Assembly: GCA_003116975.1 (NCBI GenBank) | Contig: BGKB01000173.1 | Coordinates: 1 to 64,000, forward strand | Source: Aurantiochytrium sp. KH105 | Taxonomy: Eukaryota; Sar; Bigyra; Thraustochytrida; Thraustochytriidae | DNA length: 64,000 nucleotides | Direction: 5' to 3' | Shown here: positions 30,993 to 41,652 of the stretch, one piece after another | Position numbering within the stretch: position 1 is the first letter of the stretch | How the letters are laid out: each line of letters opens with the position of its first letter | Translations under genes and position numbers: made by a program | The notes under the pieces: generated by a model | Database searches by the model: none | Seen by the model: only the letters and a program-made list of their open reading frames with translations | What the model was told of the DNA's origin: nothing

Positions 30993-32082
30993 ATGTCCGA
31001 GACTCTCCGCTACGATGGCAAGGTGGCCGTGGTGACCGGCGCCGGCAACGGCCTCGGCCGCGCGTGTACGTGATCAAAACATAGAGTGCAAGCGCTGTTC
31101 ACGGGGAGGGGAAAGAGGACGAACCGCTCATTGACTGACTGAATCACTGACTCACTGACATACCTATTGCGACGTACATCAAACCGTCCAAATGAATTTG
31201 TGCACGTTTCTTTCTCTCGATCTCGCAGACGCTCTTCTTCTGGGATCGCGCGGCGCCAAGGTGGTCGTCAATGACCTTGGCGGCAGCACCCATGGCGAGG
31301 GTGCCTCGACCAACGCCGCCGACAAGGTTGTTGAGGAGATCAAGTCTGCCGGCGGCGAGGCCGTAGCCAACTACGACTCGGTCGAATACGGTGACAAGAT
31401 CATCAAGACCGCTCTTGACGCCTTTGGCCGTGTGGACATTGTGATCAACAACGCCGGCATCCTTCGCGATGTCGCCTTCCACAAGATGACCCAAAAGGAC
31501 TGGGATCTCATCTACACCGTCCACCTCAAGGGCACCTACGCGGTCACCAAGGCCGCCTGGGAAACCATGCGCAAGCAGCAATTCGGCCGCGTCATCAACG
31601 TTGCGAGTGCTGCCGGCCTCTACGGCAACTTCGGCCAGGCCAACTACTCGGCTGCCAAGCTCGGCATCCTTGGTCTTACTAAGACTCTCGCTCGCGAGGG
31701 CGCTAGCAAGAACATCAAGGTCAACTGCATTGCCCCGCTCGCCGGCTCGCGCATGACCGCAACCGTCATGCCCCAGGAAATGGTCGACGCTCTCCGCCCG
31801 GAGTTTGTTGCCCCTGTTGTCGCCTACCTCTCCCACGACTCGTGCGAGAGCAGTGGCCAGGTCTACGAGCTTGGTGCCGGCTGGGTTGCTGAGCTTCGCT
31901 GGCAGCGCGCCAAGGGTGGCTTCCTCCCCTTCGGTGATGCCTCTCCCGAGGCTGTGGCCAAGGTCTGGGAGAAGGTCACGGACTACGATGACGAGCCCGA
32001 GTACCCAGAGTCGACCCAGGACTCCTTTGGTCCAGTCATGGGCAACCTTGAGCGCTACAAGGAGGCTTCCTCCAAGCTCTAA
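30993..32082 (+). CDS. Peroxisomal (3R)-hydroxyacyl-CoA dehydrogenase, MFE2/HSD17B4-type SDR (spliced)
   Basis: Exon 1 is 30993-31065 and exon 2 is 31229-32082. The 163-nt intron has donor GTACGT and acceptor CTCGCAG, phase 1, giving about 308 residues. The exons join inside the Rossmann fold: VAVVTGAGNGLGRA (NAD-binding TGxxxGxG), then YALLLGSRGAKVVVNDLGG. Other SDR motifs follow: NNAG (INNAGILRD), the catalytic Ser in INVASAAGLYGNFGQANYSA, and Tyr-x3-Lys (YSAAK). Sequence is closest to the dehydrogenase domain of multifunctional enzyme type 2, which oxidises 3R-hydroxyacyl-CoA in peroxisomal beta-oxidation. Unlike animal MFE2 it lacks hydratase and SCP2 domains, and it ends in SKL, a canonical PTS1 signal. 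So it is likely a stand-alone peroxisomal enzyme. Confidence 0.93.
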
Positions 32083-32559
32083 GCTTGCTCAGCATGATTT
32101 GACGTCTTGCTATTCATTCACTTCATTACTAATTATATCCCCCCCCCCCCTCCTCCTTTTTCCCAATCTGGTCCCAGCTGACTTTTACGGACTGCATACG
32201 CAGACGTACTCTTGCAGACTTGCTCTTCTTGCCGCCTTCATTGGTGATTCATTTGACTCGCCCACGACAGCCATCGCTTCAGCAAGCACACGAACGACAT
32301 CTCCAAAATCGCCATTATTTACTTCATTCGAAATATCGTATTTCATAAGCCTTTTGCATGTACTCCAGTAAGAGTCTATGCTTGCTCTTCACAGCATGCT
32401 TCGAGCCCGGACCTAACGCTAAACGCCTTACATGTGCCGTGCTCAGAGTCCGGGCCCTGAACAAAATGCTACACGGGTCACATGCGCCATGCTTCCTCAT
32501 CCTCCGTATCTCTACGCTCCACAGGCACGATGTCCTCACATTACTCTTGTGTCAGGTCT
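32083..32559. other. Convergent 3' intergenic region
   Basis: About 475 bases between the SDR and myosin genes, with a poly-C run at 32141-32150. No coding frame is convincing. Confidence 0.5.
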
Positions 32560-35500
32560 TTACGCGCCGCACGCCCCATTTCCGCCCCGTGCTCCCCTGC
32601 TGTCGCCTTGCAGGCCATCGATCTTGCCAACGACCGTGACCGCGCCATTCGAAGCCAAAATGGCCTTGGATGATCTCGTCACTGCCATGATATTTGACTC
32701 GTGCTGGTCTGACTTTGAGCTCCGCGTGCTGTTGTGCCTTGCGAGTGCTCTGCTCTGCATCTTAGCGAGCATCTCTCTTGCATCGCGCAAGAGACCTTGC
32801 GGGTCGTCCTTCTCCATGCCAAAACGAACAGCTTGATCGATGGCGTGGATGAGCGACTCGATGTTGCGCAAGACCATCGCCTCGCGAAGAATTTGCTGTG
32901 CGTGGAGCGTTTTCACTCGGTGGATCATTTGTTCCGCTGCAAGCACGTCTGGTGCCATCAGATCTAGCTCGCGCGCACGTACGAGAGCTTCAATGACTTG
33001 GCGATAATGCTTCTTTCGCATACCTGCCTTGAGCTTGCGCAACACCAGTCGCTCTTCCCGCTTTCTCAGCGTAAACATGGCCGAAAAGTTGAACTTACGA
33101 AGAGACCTCCGGTTTCGCGGATCCCGACTGCTCTTGCTCGAAAACGAGGCATTCTTCTCCGTCTGTGCGTAATCGTCCACAACTTGCATGAATGTTCCTT
33201 CCTGCGCTTGCAGGCCGTGAACCTTGCCTGAAAATGACATTTCGCCGTCACAAGACTCCTTGACAGCGGTCGAGCGCAGACTCAATCGCCGCGATGACCT
33301 TGTTCGGCCTGCTGCGGCCCGCGCGTTTGTCGGCGTGGACATGTTTGAAGCCGCTCCGCCATCTTCCCGGGTAAATGCCGTCGGGGAGAGTCGCATCAGC
33401 ATTGATGTTAGCTCCTCATTCGAGTGCCGGCGCGCGTGCGCATCCTGCTCTTTCCGAAGAAGCTCCTCTGACGCCATGCACAAAGCCTCCGCTTCTTTGT
33501 CGTGGTCGTGTCGGCTTTGGTGCAGGTCCTCATCGGCATGTTGCACGTGGTCTTGATTGTCGTCGAGATCTTGACCATCTTTCTGGTCCTGGGTACTTTC
33601 TTGCACAGGGTGCGTTTCAAAAGAGTCAATGGGCTGGAATGCCTGCTCTTTGCCTTCCTCTCCCTTTTCATTCGCAGGCGGGCGCGTTGATAATCCGGGC
33701 AAGGCGGGCTTTGTCTTGCTTCGTGGTTTTCTCTTTTCATGATGACGCTGCCGTCTTGAACCAGGGTTTGCACTCGCGGCGTGACGGCTATGCAGTCTCT
33801 TCACGCGCGTGTGATCTCCTGACATCTTGTCATTTGCAATATCCTGTAAGGAGGTAGTGCGTCGTTGTGGTTCACCAGCCTCGTTCGCATTTACTCCGTT
33901 GCCCTCTGGGCCAAGAGATGAATTCTTCTTTCCTCTCACGACATCGTCATCGTCATCGTCGTCTTCATCATCATCATCATCATCGCCGCCGTACTCTCCT
34001 TCTAGCGCTGTGCCATCCTTTACCTTCTCTTCTTCCTCCTCCTCGTCTCCGAGAGAGCGCACATCGTCGTCGGCATGGTAACCCGCATCCTCGCATTCAG
34101 CTCCGGGTTTCATCTGCTGACTGGACAATAAAACGCGCGGCGCATTGGCCTCGGCCTCTATCGCTGCTGACACGTGCAACTCTTGAGATTGGGCGGCATC
34201 ACAAGGGACGGAGTCCTCACCACAGGAGATTTCCTCGTTTTTTAAAGAGTCCTTATGAACAGCTCGATCGTTGTTATGGCACGTCTCAAGCGTCTCTTCG
34301 TCCTCCGCAATAGCTTGCGTCACGATACCCATGGTGTCATTCCGAAGCATGTCATCAATGAGAGCATCCACGGCAGATCTTTTTGGCACATTCGATGTTG
34401 GGAAATGAGAAACGAAAGCGTCCTCCTCTAGATCGGGTCCGGCAAGCTGACGAGCATCCCATGCCGCGGCCAATTCTGGATCGGTGCACGCAGTATTGAC
34501 CGAATCGTTGTCCGAGGCGCTGTACGCAAAGAGGCTGCTCTTGAGCTGCCACGCAAGCTGCAAGATTCTGACAGCTGCCCGCAACTGATTATATCTTTTT
34601 CGGGCGACGAAACCACGCGCGAACGCTTGCACCCGCTTTGCACTTGCTGCACGGGCCGCGCTCACTGCAATGGAAATTCGCATGCATCGCTTTCGCCATG
34701 CAGCCTGCAATTTGATGACGGCACGACGCTGGTGTATGAATTTCCGCTGAGCTCGCTGTCGCCTCCAATGGGCTTGCGCAAAAAGCACAACACGCAGTCG
34801 GAGTACCTTGCGCATTCGTAGCTGCTGACTTCGTCGCCGTAGACACCCCGCCACAATGAGCAGACGTCGAGCTGCTACGAGCGTGCATGCAGTCTCAATG
34901 TCTTCTGCAAGATCCTCTGGAACACTGGCCTCGCCCCGCTCGATGGCCTTTAGCTTCCCATCAATCGCTGCAAGTGCTCCGCTGGCAAAGAAAACACGTG
35001 TTTCGCCAAACTTGCAAGCATCTGCGTCGGCCCCAAGGCTACGCAGAATGCATTTGACCACGATACGCTCGAAACCGAGACCCCGCGGCGCTTTTCCCGG
35101 TTGGAGATGAACTGGGAGCTTGGCGCTCAGAACGGGGTCAAAGGTTCGCTGCAGCGTTGAATAGGCGATGCGGCCCGGCAGTCCCGCTTGTAAGAGCTGA
35201 GCAGTTTGTGGAATGCTCAGACAAATAAGCTGACGTGCCACAAAGGCGTGGTCAAAACCTTTGGTCGGGTCAAGCCCCGGGTTCGGCTTTATGCACCGCA
35301 CAAAGGAGCACTGCGTGCTACGGATCACCTTCATGAGCGCGCGAATCTGATCCTCAAAGGTGGCTGCAATCGACTTTTTGCTCTTTTTGGCCTTGGACTT
35401 GACCGGTTTGGGGCTAATACCATCAGACGCATGGTTTGACGCACCTTCTTGCAACGAGACCGCAAACATTTCAGCAAGGACCTCACTTGATGACTCTTGC

Positions 35501-37299
35501 GAGAGGAAAAATGCATCTGCCTCGGGCGGAAGACGATCTGAATTCTTGCTCACAAAGCCATTGATGGTATAGGCGACCTGGCCCGCGTAATGTTCAATGA
35601 TAAACGTGCTTGCTGCAACGCGAGGATGCGGGTCTACGAAGCAGGGCCGGCCTCGAAAGGTCCTATGTAAAAGCGCAATGAGTTTGGTGTCGCTTGGCTC
35701 GGGCCCAACAGATATCGTGTTGAGCGCCGCAAGTAGGCCCGGGCGGCGATCTGCAGCCTTGTGTGAGGTTCGAAACAATGCGAGACAATCGACACATTTG
35801 TCATCCGGGGGTGAAGCGATCCCACTCGTGTCGAGACCTTCGTCTTTGTACAAATTGAGCTCCGACTGAAAGACCTGCTCGTTGAAAGTCGTCTGCAAAG
35901 CTTCGTTGGCAAAGTTTATGAGAAGTTGCTCAAAGCTATTCTTCTCAAAACACTCAAAGCCGAAAATGTCGAGAATGCCAATAAAGTTTGCGCAAGTCAA
36001 GTCTGACGGCGATTCGCAGGATGTGAGAGGGTCAGGCGGCTCCTGCGCGACATCGAGCCCGCGGTTGATTTGCACAACGAGCCAGTCAAAGAGACGCTGA
36101 TATAGTGCCTTGGCGAGGGCGTCGCGGGCTTGCGATGCTGCCGCAGCAGTGCGCTGTGAGACCATGGTCTCGCCCCGCAAAACAATGGCTCGTTCGCAGA
36201 GAAGTCGTAGGAGATCGTCCTGTGGCACGGCCAAGAGCGAGGCAGCAGCAGTCAGATGGGGGCCACAAGACGCAGAGAGGCTGGCAATGTTGCCCTCTGC
36301 GGAGTCTTTGTCGACGAATCTGAGGCATGTCAGGTGCAGAACGGCGGCCACCACCGCAAAGACCTCTTTTTGGATTTCAGCGCTCATGCCAAAGAGCTTC
36401 ATGCTACTCGCTAGGCGCACAAACTCGGCGTCATCGCGACCCGAGTGAATCCCAGCCATGAGAGAACCGTCATAGATTTCAAGGTGAAGATCGCTACGCA
36501 AATCCTTTGAGGCTCCGGCTAAAAGCTCGTAGAAAATATGAAAGCTACGCTCGTTCTCGTCGTAGCAAACGACTCTCGACCGCTCGAGGAGGTAGGTTTC
36601 GATGGCAGCGTTGCGGAAACGAACCTGGTTGCTGGTAAAGTACAGGTTATCAAATTTGCCAAAGCGTGACGAGTTTCCGTTGCTCACGGTCTGCGCATTA
36701 CCAAAGGCCTCGAGTATAGGTGAGGCCGCAAGAAGACGCTCGTCAATTGTGCTTGCTTCGCCTGTGCGCATGACAAGGTGACGAATGACCCGCTTGCTGG
36801 TCTCGGTTTTCCCAGACCCAGATTCGCCGCTGATGACAATGCACTGGCTCGTGCTCTGCCGTTCGAGTTGCTGAAATGCATTTTCAGCAACGCTAAATGG
36901 ATGCGGGGTGTCGAGAGCCTCCTTACGCCCTGCTAGCTCGAGAGGTTCGTTCACGTCTTGAATTGGGTTCACAGAAAGGAGCACGCGACTAATGAACGAG
37001 TGCGGCTTGCCCATTTTAAAGCGAGCGGCAAGATTGTGGAGAATGCTTGCCTCGTGAATGTACAAGAGGTTGGTGAGGTCATCCTCGTGTGCTTCGTCTT
37101 GAGGTGCGCGTGGAAGAATCTCAGGACGACCCTGTGCGCGTTTTTTGAGAGCGGGCGGGCTGCTTTTCACAAGGATGCTTGACGGCGAGCCCTCGTTCGC
37201 TGCCAACATGTGCGCACATTCTTTCCCGTCACCGTCCACGTCGCTAATACCAGGTGCCCATGACACGCTGCCCTCGCTCTTGATCCAGACGAGCGTCAT
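32560..37299 (-). CDS. Unconventional myosin heavy chain
   Basis: 1579 residues in one exon. The actin-based motor begins about residue 70 with no N-terminal SH3-like domain (DDLTNLLYIHEASILHNLAA). P-loop GESGSGKT lies at 158-165, switch I in NGNSSRFGKF, switch II in LDIFGFECFEKNSFEQLLIN. The actin-binding/converter region includes IRSTQCSFVRCIKPNPGLDP. Two IQ-like motifs bind calmodulin-type light chains: AVIKLQAAWRKRCM (about 870) and KRVQAFARGFVARKRYNQL (about 900). The tail has an Asp/Glu run near 1090-1120, a long Gln/His/Lys-rich disordered stretch, and a C-terminal helical basic part. I see no FYVE, PH, MyTH4, FERM or DIL domain, so the class is unassigned, perhaps stramenopile-specific. 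ATG at 37299. Confidence 0.95.
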   Translation of the reverse strand: MTLVWIKSEGSVSWAPGISDVDGDGKECAHMLAANEGSPSSILVKSSPPALKKRAQGRPEILPRAPQDEAHEDDLTNLLYIHEASILHNLAARFKMGKPHSFISRVLLSVNPIQDVNEPLELAGRKEALDTPHPFSVAENAFQQLERQSTSQCIVISGESGSGKTETSKRVIRHLVMRTGEASTIDERLLAASPILEAFGNAQTVSNGNSSRFGKFDNLYFTSNQVRFRNAAIETYLLERSRVVCYDENERSFHIFYELLAGASKDLRSDLHLEIYDGSLMAGIHSGRDDAEFVRLASSMKLFGMSAEIQKEVFAVVAAVLHLTCLRFVDKDSAEGNIASLSASCGPHLTAAASLLAVPQDDLLRLLCERAIVLRGETMVSQRTAAAASQARDALAKALYQRLFDWLVVQINRGLDVAQEPPDPLTSCESPSDLTCANFIGILDIFGFECFEKNSFEQLLINFANEALQTTFNEQVFQSELNLYKDEGLDTSGIASPPDDKCVDCLALFRTSHKAADRRPGLLAALNTISVGPEPSDTKLIALLHRTFRGRPCFVDPHPRVAASTFIIEHYAGQVAYTINGFVSKNSDRLPPEADAFFLSQESSSEVLAEMFAVSLQEGASNHASDGISPKPVKSKAKKSKKSIAATFEDQIRALMKVIRSTQCSFVRCIKPNPGLDPTKGFDHAFVARQLICLSIPQTAQLLQAGLPGRIAYSTLQRTFDPVLSAKLPVHLQPGKAPRGLGFERIVVKCILRSLGADADACKFGETRVFFASGALAAIDGKLKAIERGEASVPEDLAEDIETACTLVAARRLLIVAGCLRRRSQQLRMRKVLRLRVVLFAQAHWRRQRAQRKFIHQRRAVIKLQAAWRKRCMRISIAVSAARAASAKRVQAFARGFVARKRYNQLRAAVRILQLAWQLKSSLFAYSASDNDSVNTACTDPELAAAWDARQLAGPDLEEDAFVSHFPTSNVPKRSAVDALIDDMLRNDTMGIVTQAIAEDEETLETCHNNDRAVHKDSLKNEEISCGEDSVPCDAAQSQELHVSAAIEAEANAPRVLLSSQQMKPGAECEDAGYHADDDVRSLGDEEEEEEKVKDGTALEGEYGGDDDDDDEDDDDDDDVVRGKKNSSLGPEGNGVNANEAGEPQRRTTSLQDIANDKMSGDHTRVKRLHSRHAASANPGSRRQRHHEKRKPRSKTKPALPGLSTRPPANEKGEEGKEQAFQPIDSFETHPVQESTQDQKDGQDLDDNQDHVQHADEDLHQSRHDHDKEAEALCMASEELLRKEQDAHARRHSNEELTSMLMRLSPTAFTREDGGAASNMSTPTNARAAAGRTRSSRRLSLRSTAVKESCDGEMSFSGKVHGLQAQEGTFMQVVDDYAQTEKNASFSSKSSRDPRNRRSLRKFNFSAMFTLRKREERLVLRKLKAGMRKKHYRQVIEALVRARELDLMAPDVLAAEQMIHRVKTLHAQQILREAMVLRNIESLIHAIDQAVRFGMEKDDPQGLLRDAREMLAKMQSRALARHNSTRSSKSDQHESNIMAVTRSSKAILASNGAVTVVGKIDGLQGDSRGARGGNGACGA

Positions 37300-38303
37300 G
37301 GAAGGGACGCGACGCTCAGTCGAATGAGCTGATGGATGACACTGATATGCCTAGACGTCTTGTTTCTGTGACGATGCTCGCCTTCATACCGCGGCGGCTC
37401 TGTGTAAGAGTGAATTAGTCCAGAGCTACCGACCGACCGAGTCCCGGTTCGGTTCTGTCTGAAGCTGTCCTTGCGGCTGGCACGACCGCGGGGGTACCGT
37501 GCGCGGAGGCGGTCAATAGGATCTTCATTCTAATTCGCCTCGTCGACTTTTGTCGTCATGATATCGCAGAGAGAGAGAGAGCAAGCAATCCTCTGGATAG
37601 CGTACATGACGAGGGATTGCCTTGGCTTGTTGTGCTTATAGGGTGTCGAGCGCGGCATCTTGCACGGCAAGAAAGAACAACATTAGATAGGATAAGGCTT
37701 AAAGGGTATTCGGTCAATGCGTGGCTCCGAGAAGGCACTCTAAAACTTGCGAATGAATCGATAGAATAGAATGGAATACCACGGAGCATCGAATTGTCCA
37801 ACTCGTGTTCACGGTCAATGCTCTGCAAGCCAGGAAAAGAAAGGGGCAAAATGCAGGCGGACCAACGTCCAGGCAGGTTCCTTCCGAACGACGCCACGCA
37901 CGCCACGCACGCCGCCGCCGCCGCCGCTGATGCTGATGCTGCTGCTGCTGCTGCTATCCGCGCGCCTGCCCGCCCGCGCCCACACACGCCAGCCCAGCCG
38001 ACGTGACGTCGAGCTCAGCCATGCATGCGAGACAGGCGGGGCTTCTCACCAACATCCGTTGCAGTCATTACAGACAGTGCCACACTATGAGAAAAAGCCT
38101 CCGTGGTACACACCGTTTTGCTCGCAATGCCAGCTTCCTTTTTCCCCTTCGAAAGTTTGTTCCCATCTTGAGGAAAACCTTGCGCGCGCGAGAGCGCACG
38201 CACGCGTGCGTGTGCGAGCGCAGCGGCGGGCGCGCAGCGCAAGGCTGAGCGAGAAGGCAGCAGGTAGTCGATCTGCTTGTCGGGCTGCAGATTAGGCGCA
38301 ACA
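37300..38303. other. Divergent promoter region, myosin / ankyrin gene
   Basis: About 1 kb between two start codons on opposite strands. It includes (GCCGCC)n and (GCT)n runs at 37910-37960 and a G+C-rich leader to 38270. No gene was recognised. Confidence 0.5.
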
Positions 38304-39167
38304 ATGGACACGCTTCGAATGGGGAAAGAATACAAGGATGACGTCCTTGATGAGTGGCGCCGACGCGACGCTCGCAAGAGGCGTGAATGGCGCGAGCTCG
38401 TCGAAAGAACACGTTTCGACGTAAAGAAGACGGCGCAAAAGTGCGCGGACTATGTTCGCCAATTTTTGAGCGGTGAATTCGGAGAGCCTTCATACAGCGA
38501 GAAGCGAAACTTTATTTTTGCCGCATATCAAGGTGACTTTCACGCGTGCAAGCTGTACGCGCTCAAGTTTGGAGAAGTTGAAGGCGCACTCGATTGCCAG
38601 ATTGAGGTAGATGGCAAGACTGCGCTTGCGTGCGCGTCAGAAAAGGGACACCAGCGAATCGTTCAGCTGCTCGTGAATCGCGGTGCGGATCCGGATGTCC
38701 GCGATCGATACGGGTGTACCGCGCTCCATTATGCCTGCGAGGCGGCCGAATTTGAATGTGTTGAGCTTCTTTTGGAGGCTCAAGCTGATGTCGATGCGCG
38801 CAATAGGTTCAATGTCCGTCCGCTCATGAAAGCAGCAGAAGCAGGGGATCCGGACATTGTGGATTTGTTGCTCGAATTCGCGGCGACGCCAAGCCATTGC
38901 GACAAGTTAGAGAAATGGACTGCGCTGCATTACGCAGCCAAGTCGGGAGACACCGATTGTATCCTGAGCCTGCTCAAGGCTGGATGTGAGTATTCGAAAG
39001 CTTCGAGTACCGGTCAGACGGCGCAGGACATTGCCTTGGACCTTCGTCACAAGCGCGCTGCAATCATGTTGGGTAAATGGCGAAGGCGAAAGCTTTTCCC
39101 TCAGGGAAACAAGATCTCTGCGCAGGCTCTGGATGAGCTCGAGTGGGGCTTCGGGCCCGACGACTGA
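38304..39167 (+). CDS. Ankyrin-repeat protein
   Basis: 287 residues from ATG 38304. The N-terminal 75 residues are charged and helical (EWRRRDARKRREWRELVERT). At least four ankyrin repeats follow, from about residue 100: KTALACASEKGHQRIVQLLV, then CTALHYACEAAEFECVELLL, then RPLMKAAEAGDPDIVDLLLE, then WTALHYAAKSGDTDCILSLL, plus a degenerate fifth. Ankyrin repeats mediate protein-protein contacts; no catalytic domain is attached, so partner and role are unknown. The tail (LDELEWGFGPDD) is acidic and aromatic, possibly a binding motif. Confidence 0.88.
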   Translation: MDTLRMGKEYKDDVLDEWRRRDARKRREWRELVERTRFDVKKTAQKCADYVRQFLSGEFGEPSYSEKRNFIFAAYQGDFHACKLYALKFGEVEGALDCQIEVDGKTALACASEKGHQRIVQLLVNRGADPDVRDRYGCTALHYACEAAEFECVELLLEAQADVDARNRFNVRPLMKAAEAGDPDIVDLLLEFAATPSHCDKLEKWTALHYAAKSGDTDCILSLLKAGCEYSKASSTGQTAQDIALDLRHKRAAIMLGKWRRRKLFPQGNKISAQALDELEWGFGPDD

Positions 39168-39692
39168 GCGGCATTTCTCAACGCTCGAGAGTTTCGGAAA
39201 GGGGATAAGCGTGGTGCGGTAATCAGCGATACACGGTTTGCGGCCGGACGACCGGTTCACAAGGGGTTGGCTTTGGTGGGTGGCGTACATTGTTGGCATG
39301 CGTTTTGCTTTAGCGAGACGACACTCCAACGTAAAAGAAGGCGGCCGTCTTGAGCTGGCCTGGCCTGGCTTGGCCTGTCCTGGCCTATCCGCTTCGAACA
39401 AAACAACCTGCACATCACTACGAGCTGCGCAAGTCGATTGGCAAAGTAGTCATTAGAAACTCATTTGCTAATCGTAAAAAAGGAAAGGTTTATCATTATC
39501 CCTGAGTACTTGGTGAGCAATCAGATCAACCGACCGATCATTGACTTGACACCATGAGCATTTGGCCCGGGGCTGAAGAAAGAATATCCCTTTTCACTCG
39601 ATATGCTAGCTATTTTGCCTCGTAAAAAAGAGAGTAAAGGAACATAACAGGACAGGACAGGAGAGACGGGACGTCGGCCTGCACGTCGCTGA
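39168..39692. other. Convergent 3' intergenic region
   Basis: About 525 bases between the ankyrin and NDUFV2 genes, with (TGGCC)n at 39357-39387. Nothing coding is seen. Confidence 0.5.
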
Positions 39693-40668
39693 CTACTCGT
39701 AGTGCATGGCCTCCTTGATGCTGGCAGGGTCAACCTTCTTTTCGAGATCCTTGCGCATGAACTTCTCGATGCCCGGCCAGGACTCCTTGAGTGAGGTCTT
39801 GCCGAGAGGGCCCTCGCAGCTGAGCTGGCCGTTCATGGGAAGACTGCCCCACTTGGTCATCGGGGGCGGCTGGTCTTTGGCGCAGGCCTCGAGAAGCTCA
39901 ATGGTGGTCTCCTTGGTGAGCATCTCATAAAAGTCGTCGTTGATCTGCACCATGGGTGCGTTGATGCAAGCGCCCAGGCACTCTACCTCGAGAAGGGTGA
40001 ACTTGCCGTCCTTGGTGGTCTCACCATTCTTGATGCCGAGGTGGTCCGTGATGGTCTGCTTGATCTCGCCGGCGCCGCACGCCATGCAAGGCGTCGTGCC
40101 GCAGAGCTGGATAAAGTACTTGCCAACAGGCTGGCGGTTGAACATGGTGTAAAAGGTGGCCACTTCGTAAACGCGCATCGGGTTAGCGCCCAAGATCTCT
40201 GCTACTTTGTTCATGGCGGCTACAGGGAGAAAGTTGTTGTTCTGGCGCTGCGCGAGATCGAGCAGCGGGATGCAGGCCGACTGCTTGTAGTTGGCCGGGT
40301 ACTGCGAACGCGTCGTCAAGCGACAGGATGTTAGTGATTCAATCTAAGCCACGACCTATCCGCTCGCGGGAGCGATATAGAGAAGAGAAGGAAAGGAAGG
40401 GAAAGGCTCTTTGTTGAGAGTTGTAGAAAGGAAAAGAAAGAGCAACAAGGAGGATAAACAAAGAGTAGCTTACCTTTGCGAGGATGGTGGCAACGCGCTC
40501 GTAGTTTTCTGCCGTAAAGTCAAAGTAATCGTCCTGCTTGTTGCCCTTGACAGGCGTGTGCTCGACGGTCTTGCTGTGCGCAAAGCCACGCGTGTAGGTC
40601 TTCAAGGCCGGTCCACGCGCGACGGCCGACAGCCGCGAAGCGCCGAGGCGCATGTTCTGGCTCAACAT
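39693..40668 (-). CDS. NDUFV2: NADH:ubiquinone oxidoreductase 24 kDa subunit (spliced)
   Basis: Exon 1 is 40668-40474 and exon 2 is 40301-39693. The 172-nt intron has donor GTAAGC and acceptor TTCGCAG, phase 0, giving about 267 residues. Exon 1 supplies a mitochondrial presequence ([20 protein letters not shown]) and the first helix ([19 protein letters not shown]). Exon 2 continues [20 protein letters not shown] and [20 protein letters not shown]. The four [2Fe-2S] ligands (cluster N1a) are present as CGTTPC and, about 40 residues later, CLGAC. The subunit sits in the matrix NADH-oxidising module of complex I with NDUFV1. The extended C-terminus, including [20 protein letters not shown], matches the mitochondrial form. 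Confidence 0.97.
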
Positions 40669-41652
40669 GGCTGGTGTGCGAGGTGAGCGCGAGACGGCGG
40701 AGGGGAGGCGGCGGGGGAGTGGCGCGCACGACCTTTCGCGGACGCTCGCTCGCTCGCTTTGCCCTCGGCGGCGCTCGTCTGCTCCGCAAGAGCAGCAGCA
40801 GCGGCAGCAGCAGCAGCAGGAGCAATGACGACTGACAGCCAGCAGCAAAGATGGCTTACAGAGGCCGCAGCAGGCCCGGTTTAGGCTCTGCACTGCTTTT
40901 CATTATGTGCGTCGTCTAAGTCTGGGCGCGGATAGACCTCTTTTTTTAGACCGGAGCCGTAGGAGCAGAAGGATTTTTACTGCAAGTAAGAAAAAGGGGG
41001 GCTTGGCAGCTTGATTCGGGAGCGAGGAAAAACATACATTATGGTGTCACTGAGAAAGATGATGGATGAATGAATGGGTTGAGGGGATCCAGGGAAACAA
41101 AACAAAAACCTTTTCGCGCGAGCCTCGGAGAAGGAGTGACACAGAAGAAATAAATGAATCTCTCTTGGTGATCACGAGGCCTCCCGTCAGCCGCAAGCGG
41201 GAGAAACCAAGTAATCACGGCTTTTTGACGTTATCTCCCTCCCCGCCTCTCTCCAAGCATCAAACATCATTCATAATAATTTTTAAAGTGTAAAATAAAT
41301 AGATTTGATGGGCTGTCCGAAGTACGCGCGCTTCGAAGCAAAGTTATCATTACGCGAGGCCTTGCCCAGCGCTTATCATCTTTTTCCTTCTGCTTTGCAC
41401 CCTGCCGACTCGACTGGACTCGACTCAGGTGGCTCAGTGAATGAAATGGCGACGACAACAGAGACTGAAGCCAGAGTCTTGCGAGAAAAGAAAAGCACCA
41501 ACCCCGAACGCCAAAGTTCTGCGAGCAAGAGAAAACAAAACAAAAAACAGAAACAATGTGATAAGCATACACGCGGTATCATATATTCAAGGCCGCTCGA
41601 GATATCAAGTCTTGGTCGGCCGTCTCGCGCAAGAGCGCTTCTGACAACGAAG
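40669..41652. other. Intergenic region upstream of NDUFV2
   Basis: About 1 kb between two minus-strand genes. It holds a TAGACCTCTT / TAGACC direct pair at 40933-40952 and AT-rich sequence around 41260-41300 (AAATAAATAG). The frame upstream of the NDUFV2 ATG is open for about 75 codons but is Arg/Cys-rich and probably leader. Confidence 0.5.
40933..40952 (+). promoter_or_regulatory. TAGACCTCTT with second TAGACC
   Basis: TAGACCTCTT at 40933-40942 is followed by TAGACC at 40947-40952, a direct pair 14 bases apart. It lies about 265 bases upstream of the NDUFV2 start codon. Confidence 0.35.
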
